Positions 8,755-17,534 are shown, numbered from the stretch's first letter. The stretch is DNA of 64,000 bases from Pseudooceanicola sp. (GCA_002709085.1 PAPR01000048.1:1-64000), one strand, 5' to 3'. Numbers and translations are program-made. The notes: generated from the sequence alone by a model not told the origin.

Positions 8755-9486
8755 ATGATCGAATGGCAAGGGCGCACCTACTGGTTGATTGGCGCAAGCG
8801 AGGGGCTGGGCGCCGCATTGGCCCGCCAGCTGAGCCGCGTCGGTATCCGCGTGATCCTGTCCGCCCGCAATCGCGAGGCATTGCAAGACCTCGCCGATGA
8901 CCTGCCTGGTCAGGCCCGCGTCCTGCCCCTGGATGTCACGGACCCCGAGGCCGTTACGGCTGCTGCTGACGAGGTTGGGGAAATTGACGGTATGGTTTAC
9001 CTCGCCGGGGCCTACTGGCCTTTTGGTGCGAACGAGTGGGATAGCGAAAAAGCCCAGACCATGGCGGACGTCAACTTTGGCGGTGCGATGCGTTGTGTCG
9101 GGGCGGTGCTGCCCGGAATGACGGCGCGTGGGCGGGGGCACATTGTTCTGACCGGCTCACTGACAGCCTACGGCGGGTTGCCGGGTGCGGCACCTTATGT
9201 GGCAACCAAGGCCGGGATCATGGCGCTCGCGGAGAGTCTGAGATGTGACCTGCAAGGCAAGGGCATCAAGGTGCAGCTTCTCAATCCCGGATACATTCGC
9301 ACGCGGCTGACGGACAAGAACGATTTTGCCATGCCCGGTTTGATGGAGCCCGAAGAGGCCGCGCGCATTTACTTTGAACATATGAATTCCGACAGCTTCT
9401 CTCGCGCCTTCCCGACGTGGTTCTCGATGGTCTTTCGCAGCGCGCGGTTTCTGCCGGGATGGCTCTATTTCCGGCTGTTCAGTTGA
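8755..9486 (+). CDS. Short-chain dehydrogenase/reductase of the RpoE regulon
   Basis: A classical SDR of 243 residues: cofactor motif GASEGLGAALARQL near the N-terminus, DVT before the adenine pocket, catalytic serine in LTGSLTAYGG, and YxxxK in PYVATKAGI. The C-terminus is hydrophobic and aromatic (FPTWFSMVFRSARFLPGWLYFRL), suggesting membrane association. It corresponds by order to RSP1087 in the R. sphaeroides RpoE operon; the symporter and small gene that lie between in that organism are missing here. The frame opens at 8587, but ATG 8755 has an AAGGAGA site and begins at the family start. It ends the operon. Confidence 0.88.
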   Translation: MIEWQGRTYWLIGASEGLGAALARQLSRVGIRVILSARNREALQDLADDLPGQARVLPLDVTDPEAVTAAADEVGEIDGMVYLAGAYWPFGANEWDSEKAQTMADVNFGGAMRCVGAVLPGMTARGRGHIVLTGSLTAYGGLPGAAPYVATKAGIMALAESLRCDLQGKGIKVQLLNPGYIRTRLTDKNDFAMPGLMEPEEAARIYFEHMNSDSFSRAFPTWFSMVFRSARFLPGWLYFRLFS

Positions 9487-9570
9487 TCTTCAGCGCTCGG
9501 CGGTGACGTCTGCCCTGCGTGGCTCGGACGTTGCTTCGTTCGTCTGCCGCCCCGTAGGCCGGGTTGCCCT

Positions 9571-10542
9571 TCAGCGCCCGTGCGGCGCCATCAGGTCCAG
9601 ATCGGGGCCAATCGGGACGATCCGCGTCGGGTTGATGTGATCGTGACTATAGTAATAGTGCCGTGTGATATGGGCAAAGTTCACCGTCTCGGCCACGCCC
9701 GGCCACTGATAAAGCTCTCTCAGATAGCCCCATAGATTGGGAAAATCGACGATCCGGTTGCGGTTACACTTGAAATGCGTGTGATAGACCTTGTCGAACC
9801 GGATCAGTGTGGTGAAGAGCCGCCAGTCCGCTTCGGTCACCTGCTCTCCGGCGAGGTAGCGGTTGTCGCCCAGGATGCCTTCGACCCAGTCCAGGCTATC
9901 GAACAACGCCTTAACAGCGGCATCATAGGCGGATTGCGATGAGGCAAACCCGCACTTGTAGACCCCGTTATTGATCGTGTCGTAGACCCGGTCGTTGATG
10001 TCGTCGATCCGGGTGCGCAGGTCCTCGGGGTAATAATCGTCGCTGTTGCCGCTGATCGTATTAAAGGCTGAATTGAACATGCGGATGATCTCGGAGGATT
10101 CGTTGGACACAATGATCTCGCGCGTCTTGTCCCAGAGCACTGGTACGGTCACACGGGTCGTCGCCTGCGGATCGGCGGTGGTATAGACCTCGTGCAGATA
10201 GCCCTTACCCAGTAGCGTATCGCCGGTCGCGCCGGGGAAATCGCGTGCGAAGGTCCAGCCGTTATCGAGCATCTCAGGGTGCACGACCGAGACGCTGACG
10301 TGATGCGTCAGCTCTTTCAGTTGGCGAAACACCAGCGCCCGATGCGCCCATGGGCACGCGTAGGAGACGTAGAGGTGATAGCGCCTGCTTTCAGCCGCGA
10401 AGCCGCCTTCGCCCGTGGGGCCGGGGCTGCCATCGGCCGTGACCCAGTTGCGATAGCTGCTGGCTTTGCGTTCGAACTCTCCGTCCTTGGACAGGGTGTT
10501 CAGAGGCTGCGTCTTCCATGTTCCGTCGATCAACTGACCCAT
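9571..10542 (-). CDS. Glutathionyl-hydroquinone reductase (Xi-class GST)
   Basis: The enzyme reduces S-glutathionyl-hydroquinones with glutathione. The 323-residue length, N-terminal NWVTADGSPGPTGEGGF stretch, catalytic cysteine in YACPWAHRAL, and the C-terminal helices with NNGVYKCGFA and LTEADWRLFTTLIRFD-like block (VTEADWRLFTTLIRFD) are typical of Xi-class GSTs (E. coli YqjG, yeast Ecm4). ATG 10542 is preceded by GGGAGAAG. It is a single-gene unit, divergent from the corrin operon. It may protect against quinones arising from photo-oxidative damage. Confidence 0.9.
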   Translation of the reverse strand: MGQLIDGTWKTQPLNTLSKDGEFERKASSYRNWVTADGSPGPTGEGGFAAESRRYHLYVSYACPWAHRALVFRQLKELTHHVSVSVVHPEMLDNGWTFARDFPGATGDTLLGKGYLHEVYTTADPQATTRVTVPVLWDKTREIIVSNESSEIIRMFNSAFNTISGNSDDYYPEDLRTRIDDINDRVYDTINNGVYKCGFASSQSAYDAAVKALFDSLDWVEGILGDNRYLAGEQVTEADWRLFTTLIRFDKVYHTHFKCNRNRIVDFPNLWGYLRELYQWPGVAETVNFAHITRHYYYSHDHINPTRIVPIGPDLDLMAPHGR

Positions 10543-10852
10543 GCGTCTTCTCCCTTTCACCACAGGAGATAATTCGCCGGACGGAGGAGACCAACGCAGT
10601 GTCCGCAGAGTGTCTCTGCGCTGATGCACAGCCTGCTCGTCTGGATTGGCGTCGCGATCAGTTCGCGTCATGCCGGGAAAGGCGATTGCCGTTGCGCGCC
10701 GTCCTGCCTATAGAGGTCACGACGATGCCCCGACGGGGCCGGAGAGGTGCAGGCCATCCGCATTGACCCAGACAGGGGATGCAGGGGCCAGATCGTCGGA
10801 GGTCGCGGTCGCGGCCACCGTAGCCTTTCCGCACAACTGGAAAGGACAGACC
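10543..10852. other. Divergent intergenic region before the corrin operon
   Basis: About 310 bases between the GST gene and the small protein that leads the corrin operon. I see a short GCCCC-GAC-GGGGC hairpin at 10727-10739 and an AAAGGACAG ribosome site before 10853. I looked for a cobalamin riboswitch here, expected for such an operon, and could not make out the B12 box or the conserved core on either strand. No convincing sigma-70 promoter could be read. Confidence 0.4.
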
Positions 10853-11092
10853 ATGCGCATTGCTTTTGCCATTCTCCTGACGATTTTCGCCGCTCCTGCG
10901 ACCGCGCATGTCGGCCATCTCGGTGAGGTTGCCGGGCACGGCCATTGGTTGGGGGCCGCAGCCCTGGGAGGCGCTATTGCCATCGGTCTGTGGCAGGGAT
11001 TGCGGGCCAAGGGCGCGCGCTCGCAAAGCGATAGTGACACGGTCGAGGCCGAGGACATCGAGACCGCGGAAGAAGAACCGCAGGAGGCCTGA
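10853..11092 (+). CDS. Small membrane protein at the head of the corrin operon
   Basis: The 79-residue product has a signal-like N-terminus (MRIAFAILLTIFAAPATAHVG), a histidine-rich periplasmic stretch (HVGHLGEVAGHGHW), one transmembrane helix (LGAAALGGAIAIGLWQ), and a highly acidic tail. Small proteins of this layout occur beside cobalt or cobalamin genes in Rhodobacterales; the histidines suggest metal binding, which is inference. ATG 10853 has AAAGGA upstream. The gap to cbiX is 3 bases, so they are co-transcribed. Confidence 0.65.
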   Translation: MRIAFAILLTIFAAPATAHVGHLGEVAGHGHWLGAAALGGAIAIGLWQGLRAKGARSQSDSDTVEAEDIETAEEEPQEA

Positions 11093-11095
11093 GCC

Positions 11096-12208
11096 ATGAC
11101 AAAGACCGGTGTGATGATTTGCGGCCACGGTTCGCGCAGCCAGGCGGCGGTGGACGAATTCGCCGTACTGGCGCAAAAGCTGCCGGCGCTGCTGCCGCCC
11201 GACTGGCCGGTCGATTACGGTTATCTCGAATTTGCGAACCCCGTGATCCGCGACGGTCTCGACCGTCTGCGCGAGGCGGGGTGCGAGCGTATTCTGGCGG
11301 TGCCAAGTATGCTGTTCGCCGCGATGCATGCCAAGAACGACATCCCGACGGTGCTGAACACCTACGCCGCCAAGCATGGGATCGACGTGACCTACGGGCG
11401 CGAGCTGGGCGTTGATCCCAAGATGATCGCCGCCGCAGCCGACCGCATCCGCGAGGCCGTGGCGTCAGCCCCCGGCGATGTCCCGCTGGAGGAGACCTGC
11501 CTCGTCGTGATCGGGCGCGGTGCCTCGGACCCCGACGCCAATGGCAATGTCGCCAAGGTGGCGCGGATGCTGCACGAGGGCCTCGGTTTCGGCTGGTGCG
11601 AAATCGGCTATTCCGGCGTGACCTTCCCGCTGGTCGAGCCCTGCCTCAACCACGTGACGAAACTGGGGTACAAACGCGTCGTCGTCTTTCCCTACTTCCT
11701 GTTCACCGGCATTCTGATCGACCGTATCTACGGGTTTACCGATCAGGTTGCGGCGGCCCATCCCGACATCCAGTTCGTCAAGGCCGGATACCTCAACGAT
11801 CACCCCAAGGTGCTGGAAACCTTTGCCGAACGTGTCACCGAACAGGTCGGAGAGGTGCCGCCGCCCAATTGCGCGGTCTGCAAATACCGCGTGCAGGTTC
11901 TGGGCTTCGAGGGTGAGGTCGGCGCGCCGCAGGAAAGCCACCATCACCACGTCGAGGGGCAGGGTGCTTCCGCGCCCGGTTCGAACGTGGAGGATTGCGC
12001 GCTGTGCGAGACGTTTTGTACCGGTGAGTGCCGGTTGGAGAGTGAGGGGCATGACCACCACCACCACGATCATGGGCATAGTCACGCGCATGGCCATCAT
12101 CACGATCATTCCCACCATCACGACCATGACCACGGGCACCATCACCCGGAATACCCCCACGCCCAGCATCCGCATGGACCCGAAAGCGCGCGCAAGCAGC
12201 GCGACTGA
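11096..12208 (+). CDS. cbiX: CbiX-type sirohydrochlorin cobaltochelatase with Cys and His tail
   Basis: CbiX inserts cobalt into sirohydrochlorin or a related early intermediate. The 370-residue protein contains two chelatase half-domains: GHGSRS at residues 9-14, and a second half with IGRGASDP. Downstream come two cysteine groups, CAVC (with KYR) and CALCETFCTGEC, which resemble the Fe-S region of long CbiX proteins. The last 60 residues are almost entirely His, Asp and Gly (repeats of HDH, HHHD), a likely metal store. The long form is typical of Rhizobium/Rhodobacter and Bacillus megaterium CbiX. It sits in an operon with the corrin-ring methyltransferases. Confidence 0.9.
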   Translation: MTKTGVMICGHGSRSQAAVDEFAVLAQKLPALLPPDWPVDYGYLEFANPVIRDGLDRLREAGCERILAVPSMLFAAMHAKNDIPTVLNTYAAKHGIDVTYGRELGVDPKMIAAAADRIREAVASAPGDVPLEETCLVVIGRGASDPDANGNVAKVARMLHEGLGFGWCEIGYSGVTFPLVEPCLNHVTKLGYKRVVVFPYFLFTGILIDRIYGFTDQVAAAHPDIQFVKAGYLNDHPKVLETFAERVTEQVGEVPPPNCAVCKYRVQVLGFEGEVGAPQESHHHHVEGQGASAPGSNVEDCALCETFCTGECRLESEGHDHHHHDHGHSHAHGHHHDHSHHHDHDHGHHHPEYPHAQHPHGPESARKQRD

Positions 12209-12274
12209 TCCTCGCGCCCCGCGAACATCATCACACGCCGGACCCATCCGGCCCCGACCCTGAAAGACCCGCCC

Positions 12275-12913
12275 TTGCGCCCCTACGAGAAAGACCCTGC
12301 CGCGATCTACGCCGAAAGCTTTGCGACCGTTCGCCGCGAGGCGCGGCTCGAACGGTTTCCGGCGGGCATGCAGTCTCTCGCGATCCGGCTGATCCACGCT
12401 TGCGGCATGGTGGACGTGGCTGACAGGCTCGCGTTTTCCGCCGGGGCATGGACAGCGGGGCGCGCGGCGTTGTTGGCCGGTCAACCCGTGCTTTGTGATT
12501 GCGAGATGGTCGCCGCCGGCATCATCCGCCGCACCCTTCCGGCTGCAAACGATGTCATCGTCACCCTGAACGCCCCCGAAGTGCCGGACCGTGCACAACA
12601 GCTCGCCACGACCCGCTCGGCGGCAGCGGTCGACCTTTGGGTGCCGCATCTGGCGGGCGCTGTGGTGGCGATCGGCAATGCGCCGACCGCCCTGTTTCAT
12701 CTGCTGGAATTGATCGAGGCCGGCGCGCCGCGCCCCGCCGTCATCCTCGGCTTTCCCGTCGGGTTTGTCGGCGCGGCGGAGAGCAAGGCGGAACTGGCGG
12801 ACCGGCCGCGTGGCTGCGATTTCGTCGCCCTGCGGGGCCGGCGGGGTGGATCGGCCATTGCATCTGCCGCCGTCAACGCGCTCGCTGCCGGTCTACCGGG
12901 GGAGGGGGCGTGA
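12275..12913 (+). CDS. cobH: Precorrin-8X methylmutase CobH
   Basis: CobH moves the C-11 methyl group to C-12, converting precorrin-8X to hydrogenobyrinic acid. The 212-residue protein shows DPAAIYAESFATVRREA at the N-terminus, the catalytic histidine in RLIHACGMVD, GxxVLCDCEMV, and the LGFPVGFVGAAESKAEL block. Length and content fit CobH/CbiC. The only start that fits the family N-terminus is an unusual TTG at 12275 with a weak GAAAGA ribosome site, so expression may be deliberately low. It follows cbiX after 66 bases and precedes cobL by 52. Confidence 0.92.
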   Translation: MRPYEKDPAAIYAESFATVRREARLERFPAGMQSLAIRLIHACGMVDVADRLAFSAGAWTAGRAALLAGQPVLCDCEMVAAGIIRRTLPAANDVIVTLNAPEVPDRAQQLATTRSAAAVDLWVPHLAGAVVAIGNAPTALFHLLELIEAGAPRPAVILGFPVGFVGAAESKAELADRPRGCDFVALRGRRGGSAIASAAVNALAAGLPGEGA

Positions 12914-12965
12914 TGGTCAGTCCTGTGCCTCTCCATCGCGCGCGCCCGGCTCAGGCCTCAGCCAT

Positions 12966-14168
12966 ATGACCGCCCCCTGGCTGCATATCGTCGGCATCGG
13001 CGAAGACGGTCTGGACGGCCTCCTGCCCGCCACGCGCGCGGTGGTCGAGGCGGCCGAGGTCATTGTCGGCGGGGATCGTCACCACACCCTGTCGGATGCG
13101 GTCGGGGCGGAGCGTGTCGCCTGGCCCTCGCCCTTTGACGCGCTGATCGAGGTCTTGCAGGGCTATCGCGGCCGCCGGGTCGTCGTGCTCGCCACCGGGG
13201 ATCCCTTGTGGTTCTCGGTCGGGGCACGGATCGGGCGGGGTATCCCGCCGGGCGAGATCGTCTATCACCCGCAGCTCTCCGCGTTCCAACTGGCCGCCGC
13301 CCGCATGGGCTGGTCGATGGCGGACCTTGAGACGTTGACGGTGCATGGTCGCCCCGTCGAGCAGATGATCGCCTTTATCCAGCCCGACGCACGGCTGCTG
13401 ATCCTGACCACGGGCGCGCAGACGCCGGGACAAATCGCCGCTTTCCTGAGCGAACGCGGCTTTGGGCGGTCGCGCCTGACGGTTCTGGGGAACATGGGCG
13501 GGCCGGACGAGGTGCGTTTTGACGGTGACGCGGAAAGCTGGGATCACGAGGTGCCGGCCTTTAATACCCTAGCCGTGGAGTGTGTGGCCGCGCCGGATGC
13601 GGCGCTCTTGCCTCGGGTGCCCGGTCTGGCGGACGCGCTGTTCCAATCCGACGGCACGATGACGAAACGCGAGGTCCGCGCGGTCACGCTGGCCAAGCTG
13701 ATGCCGATGCGCGGCGCGCTGTTGTGGGACATCGGGACTGGCTGCGGGTCTGTGGCGGTCGAATGGATGCGCGGTGCGCGCTACGCTCGCGCCATCGGGA
13801 TCGAGCCGCGCGCGGACCGGCGGGCCATGGCGGCGGCGAATGCGCTGGCGCTCGGCGTGCCGGGGTTGCAATTGATCGAAGGCGAGGCGCCGGCGGCGCT
13901 GGACGGGTTGGCGCGCCCCGACGCCGTCTTTATCGGCGGCGGTCTGAGCGAGGCGGCCTTCGATGCCGCCTGGTCCGTGCTGAAACCGCTGGGCCGGCTG
14001 GTCGTCAATGCCGTCACCATCGAGAGTGAGCAAGTGATGCTGGGCCTTCATGCGCGCCACGGGGGGGAGCTGTGCAAGATCTCTGTGGCGCGGGCCGAGG
14101 CGATAGGCCGTCTTTCGGGGTGGAAACCCGCGATGCCGGTCACGCAGTGGAGCCTGATCAAGCGATGA
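12966..14168 (+). CDS. cobL: Precorrin-6Y methyltransferase/decarboxylase CobL
   Basis: CobL methylates C-5 and C-15 of precorrin-6Y and decarboxylates the C-12 acetate. The 400-residue protein is the CbiE-CbiT fusion: an N-terminal tetrapyrrole methylase domain (VGIGEDGLDGL, ATGDPLWFSVG) and a C-terminal SAM methyltransferase domain (WDIGTGCGSVAVEWMR). The frame opens upstream at 12765 inside cobH, but ATG 12966 matches the family start. Its stop overlaps the cobI start as ATGA. Confidence 0.94.
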   Translation: MTAPWLHIVGIGEDGLDGLLPATRAVVEAAEVIVGGDRHHTLSDAVGAERVAWPSPFDALIEVLQGYRGRRVVVLATGDPLWFSVGARIGRGIPPGEIVYHPQLSAFQLAAARMGWSMADLETLTVHGRPVEQMIAFIQPDARLLILTTGAQTPGQIAAFLSERGFGRSRLTVLGNMGGPDEVRFDGDAESWDHEVPAFNTLAVECVAAPDAALLPRVPGLADALFQSDGTMTKREVRAVTLAKLMPMRGALLWDIGTGCGSVAVEWMRGARYARAIGIEPRADRRAMAAANALALGVPGLQLIEGEAPAALDGLARPDAVFIGGGLSEAAFDAAWSVLKPLGRLVVNAVTIESEQVMLGLHARHGGELCKISVARAEAIGRLSGWKPAMPVTQWSLIKR

Positions 14169-14866
14169 CGGGCAAGCTCTATGGTGTTGGTCTGGGGCCG
14201 GGCGATCCGGATCTTTTGACCCTGAAGGCCGCGCGGCTGATCGGCGCGGCGCGTGTCGTCGCTTACCCGGCACTTGCGGGCGGCGATAGCTTTGCCCGTG
14301 CGATTGCCGCCGATCTGATCGGGCCGAACACCCGCGAAATCGTCATGGATGTGCCGATGAGCGTCGCGCGTGCACCGGCCCAGGCGGCCTACGACAGGGG
14401 CGCGGATGAGATCGCCGCCGTTCTGGATGCGGGTGAGGATGTCGTCTGCCTCTGCGAGGGCGATCCGTTCTTCTATGGCTCCTTCATGTATGTCTTTGCC
14501 CGACTGGCGGATCGCTACGAGGTGGAGGTCGTGCCCGGCGTGACCTCGATCAGCGCATGTGCCGCGCGCGCAGGCCAGCCACTGGTGGCGCGCAATGAAC
14601 GCCTGACCGTGCTGCCCGGCCCCTTGCCAGAGCCCGAGTTGCGCGACCGCATCGCCGGGGCAGAGGCCGTCGCGATCATGAAGGTCGGTCGCCACATGGC
14701 CAAGTTACGCGGTGTGTTCGACGCGCTCGGCCTGCTCGACCGGGCGGTCTATGTCGCCCGCGTAGGCCTACCGGATGAGGTGGTCTGCCCACTGGCCGAC
14801 GCGCCGGAAACCGCGCCGTATTTTTCGATGATCCTGATGAACAAGGGAGAAGACCCATGGCTGTGA
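14165..14866 (+). CDS. cobI: Precorrin-2 C20-methyltransferase CobI
   Basis: CobI transfers a methyl group from SAM to C-20 of precorrin-2. The 233-residue product has the methylase signatures GVGLGPGDPDLLTLKA at the N-terminus, CEGDPFFYGSFMYVF in the centre and VPGVTSISACAARAG. Length is normal. Translation is probably coupled to cobL by the ATGA overlap, and its last 10 bases overlap the fusion gene that follows. Confidence 0.93.
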   Translation: MTGKLYGVGLGPGDPDLLTLKAARLIGAARVVAYPALAGGDSFARAIAADLIGPNTREIVMDVPMSVARAPAQAAYDRGADEIAAVLDAGEDVVCLCEGDPFFYGSFMYVFARLADRYEVEVVPGVTSISACAARAGQPLVARNERLTVLPGPLPEPELRDRIAGAEAVAIMKVGRHMAKLRGVFDALGLLDRAVYVARVGLPDEVVCPLADAPETAPYFSMILMNKGEDPWL

Positions 14867-16761
14867 AACCTGTGGTGATGGCGGTCTCGGGATCGGGGGC
14901 GGAGGTCGCGCGCCGGGTGGCGGATGCGCTCGAAGTGCCGATGTTCGGCCGCGAAGGGCGGGTGACAGGCGCGGACGAAGTCTTTGCCAACGCGCTGGAT
15001 TTCGCGCGCGAGATGTTCGCGGCGGGCCGTCCCGTGATCGGGGTCTGCGCCAGTGGTATCCTGATCCGCGCGGTCGCCCCATTGCTGGCGGACAAGCGGG
15101 CGGAGCCTGCGGTGATCTCGATCTCGGACGACGGCGCGGTCGTGGTGCCTCTGCTTGGCGGACATCGGGGCGCGAACCGGCTGGCGCGGCAAATCGCCGA
15201 CGGTCTGGGCGCGACGGCGGCTGTGACCACGGGGGGCGATGTGGCGCTTGGCGTCTCGCTGGATGAGCCGCCTGCCGGATGGCGGCTTGGCACGCCGGGG
15301 CTGGCGCAGGACGCGATGGCGCGTCTTTTGTCGGGCGCGCGGGCCGAGGTGACGGGCGATGCTGCGGGGGATGCGACGTGGTTGGCCGACCTTCCGGCTG
15401 CGGGTGGCGGCGATGCGGAGATCGTCACGATACATGCCACGACGCGCCCTGCTGAGGGCGCGACGCTGACCTTTCATCCGCAGCGCTATTCCCTCGGTGT
15501 CGGCTGTTCACGTGATTGCCCGCCGGAGGAGCTGGCCGCACTGGTCAGCGACATGCTGGCGGAAGCGGATGTTGCGCCGGGTGCGCTGGTCGCGGTGCAT
15601 TCCATCGACGTGAAGGCCGACGAACCGGCGGTAATCGACCTTGCCCAAGCGCTCGACCTGCCGTTGCGCCTGTTCTCTGCGGCCGAATTGGAAGCCGAAG
15701 CGGACCGACTGGAAAGCCCGTCCGAGGTGGTCTTTGCCGAGGTCGGCTGTCACGGCGTCTCCGAGGGCGCGGCGCTCGCCGGGACCGGAGCCGAGGGCAA
15801 GCTGGTCAGCCCCAAACGCAAGACAGCCAACGCGACCTGCGCGCTTGCAATGGTTCCCGGTGTGATCGAAGTGCCGCGCGGGCGGCGGCGCGGACGCCTG
15901 TCCATCGTCGGGATCGGCCCCGGTCAGGCGAGCTGGCGCACACCCGAGGTCTCGCGGCTGGTGTCGGAGTCCGAGGAATTGGTGGGCTATGGGCTCTACA
16001 TCGACCTGCTCGGTCCTCTCGCGACCGGCAAGACGCGATCGGATTTCCCCTTGGGTGGAGAGGAAGACCGCTGCCGCTACGCGCTGGAGTGCGCGAGCGA
16101 GGGGCGCGACGTGGCGCTCGTCTGTTCGGGTGACGCGGGGATCTACGCCATGGGTGCGCTGGTGTTCGAATTGCTTGACCGAGGTTCAGGCGAGGGCGGC
16201 GTGAGCGCGGATGCGCGTCGGGTGGAGGTGGTCTGCTCCCCCGGTGTCAGTGCCTTGCAGGGCGCGGCGGCACGGGCCGGGGCGCCGCTCGGGCACGATT
16301 TCTGCGCCATATCGCTCAGCGATCTGCTGACGCCGCGCGCGGATATCGTCCGCCGGTTGAACGCAGCGGCCGAGGGCGATTTTGTGATCGCATTCTACAA
16401 CCCGGTGTCGCGCAGCCGGCGCACCCTGCTGGCCGAGGCGCGCGACATCCTGTTACGGCACCGGCCTGCGGATACGCCGGTCATGCTCGCCTCGAACCTC
16501 GGGCGGCCCGAAGAGTTGGTGCGCTATCGCCGATTGGACGAATTGCAGGTGGACGAGGTGGATATGCTGACGGTGGTTCTGGTCGGGTCGTCCAACTCGC
16601 GGCTGGCCCAACTGGGCGAGGGGCCGCGCATGTTCACGCCGCGTGGCTATGCGCGCCGCATCGACGGCGACCTGCGTGAGGTCGGCAATCGACATCTGAA
16701 GGGCGCGCCCCTCCAGACCTACAATGATATTTCGAGCAATAAGAAGGGGGTGCGCGCATGA
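14857..16761 (+). CDS. cobJ: CbiG-CobJ fusion: cobalt-precorrin-5A hydrolase domain plus precorrin-3B C17-methyltransferase
   Basis: The 634-residue protein joins two enzymes. Residues 1 to about 340 are CbiG-like: an N-terminal domain with GVCASGILIRAVAPLLADK, a VVPLLGGHRGAN block, and a C-terminal CobE-like part with GVGCSRDCP. Residues from about 347 are CobJ: LSIVGIGPGQASWRTPE, CSGDAGIYAMGALVFEL, SPGVSALQGAAARAGAPLGHDFC and the FYNPVSRSRR block. CbiG removes the C-20 carbon as acetaldehyde in the anaerobic route; CobJ does ring contraction and C-17 methylation. The fusion is unusual but seems to recur in Rhodobacterales. ATG 14857 lies inside the cobI end with GGGAGAAG upstream. Confidence 0.9.
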   Translation: MAVKPVVMAVSGSGAEVARRVADALEVPMFGREGRVTGADEVFANALDFAREMFAAGRPVIGVCASGILIRAVAPLLADKRAEPAVISISDDGAVVVPLLGGHRGANRLARQIADGLGATAAVTTGGDVALGVSLDEPPAGWRLGTPGLAQDAMARLLSGARAEVTGDAAGDATWLADLPAAGGGDAEIVTIHATTRPAEGATLTFHPQRYSLGVGCSRDCPPEELAALVSDMLAEADVAPGALVAVHSIDVKADEPAVIDLAQALDLPLRLFSAAELEAEADRLESPSEVVFAEVGCHGVSEGAALAGTGAEGKLVSPKRKTANATCALAMVPGVIEVPRGRRRGRLSIVGIGPGQASWRTPEVSRLVSESEELVGYGLYIDLLGPLATGKTRSDFPLGGEEDRCRYALECASEGRDVALVCSGDAGIYAMGALVFELLDRGSGEGGVSADARRVEVVCSPGVSALQGAAARAGAPLGHDFCAISLSDLLTPRADIVRRLNAAAEGDFVIAFYNPVSRSRRTLLAEARDILLRHRPADTPVMLASNLGRPEELVRYRRLDELQVDEVDMLTVVLVGSSNSRLAQLGEGPRMFTPRGYARRIDGDLREVGNRHLKGAPLQTYNDISSNKKGVRA

Positions 16762-17534
16762 CCGTCTATTTCATCGGGGCCGGGCCGGGTGACCCGGAAC
16801 TGCTGACCCTGAAGGCGCAGCGGTTGATCGGGGCCTGTCCGGTCTGCCTTTATGCCGGGTCACTGGTGCCGGAGGAGGTCGTCGCGGGCGCACCTGCGGG
16901 CGCATGTGTGATGGACACCGCGCCGATGACGCTGGACGAGACGCATGCGGAGATCGTCGCGGCGCATCAGCGCGGGCAGGACGTGGCACGGGTGCATTCG
17001 GGCGATCCGTCGCTATATGGGGCAATCGCGGAACAGATCCGGCGCCTGCGTGCCGATGGCATCCCTTACGAGATCATTCCCGGCGTGCCGGCCTATGCTG
17101 CTGCTGCTGCCGCGCTCGGGCAGGAATTGACCGTGCCGGAAGTGGCGCAATCCATCGTGCTGACGCGCGTGTCGATGAAATCGACGGCCATGCCATCGGG
17201 TGAGACGCTGGAGAATTTCGCGCGTACCGGGGCGACGCTGGCGATCCACCTCGGGGTGCGCAATCTGCGCGAGATCGAGCGGCAGCTCGCGCCGCACTAC
17301 GGGGCCGAGTGCCCGGTGGTTGTTGCCTATCGCGTCGGCTGGCCGGATCAGATGTTCATTCGCGGCACGCTGGCGGATATTCAGGGCAAGGTCAGGGCGG
17401 AAAAGATCACCCGGACCGCGCTGATCCTCGTCGGGCCAGTGTTGGGCGAGATACGCGAATTCAAGGACTCCGCTCTCTATGACGCCGCGATTCCGCATGT
17501 GTTGCGACCGCGTGTCCGCGCTGTGGATGTTTAA
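16758..17534 (+). CDS. cobM: Precorrin-4 C11-methyltransferase CobM
   Basis: CobM methylates C-11 of precorrin-4. The 258-residue protein shows FIGAGPGDPELLTLKAQRLI, YAGSLV, HSGDPSLYGAIAEQIRRL and the VPAYAAAAAALGQELTVPE block with SIVLTR, all standard for CobM/CbiF. Its ATG overlaps the preceding stop (ATGA). It is the last recognisable gene of the corrin operon; neither CobK (precorrin-6A reductase) nor CobF/CbiD is present in this cluster. Confidence 0.94.
   Translation: MTVYFIGAGPGDPELLTLKAQRLIGACPVCLYAGSLVPEEVVAGAPAGACVMDTAPMTLDETHAEIVAAHQRGQDVARVHSGDPSLYGAIAEQIRRLRADGIPYEIIPGVPAYAAAAAALGQELTVPEVAQSIVLTRVSMKSTAMPSGETLENFARTGATLAIHLGVRNLREIERQLAPHYGAECPVVVAYRVGWPDQMFIRGTLADIQGKVRAEKITRTALILVGPVLGEIREFKDSALYDAAIPHVLRPRVRAVDV

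Noticed and set aside
10543-10852. Cobalamin riboswitch before the corrin operon
   Set aside because: Expected by position, but I could not find the B12 box or the conserved core on either strand. GGAGAGGTGCAGGCC resembles part of the B12 box only loosely.
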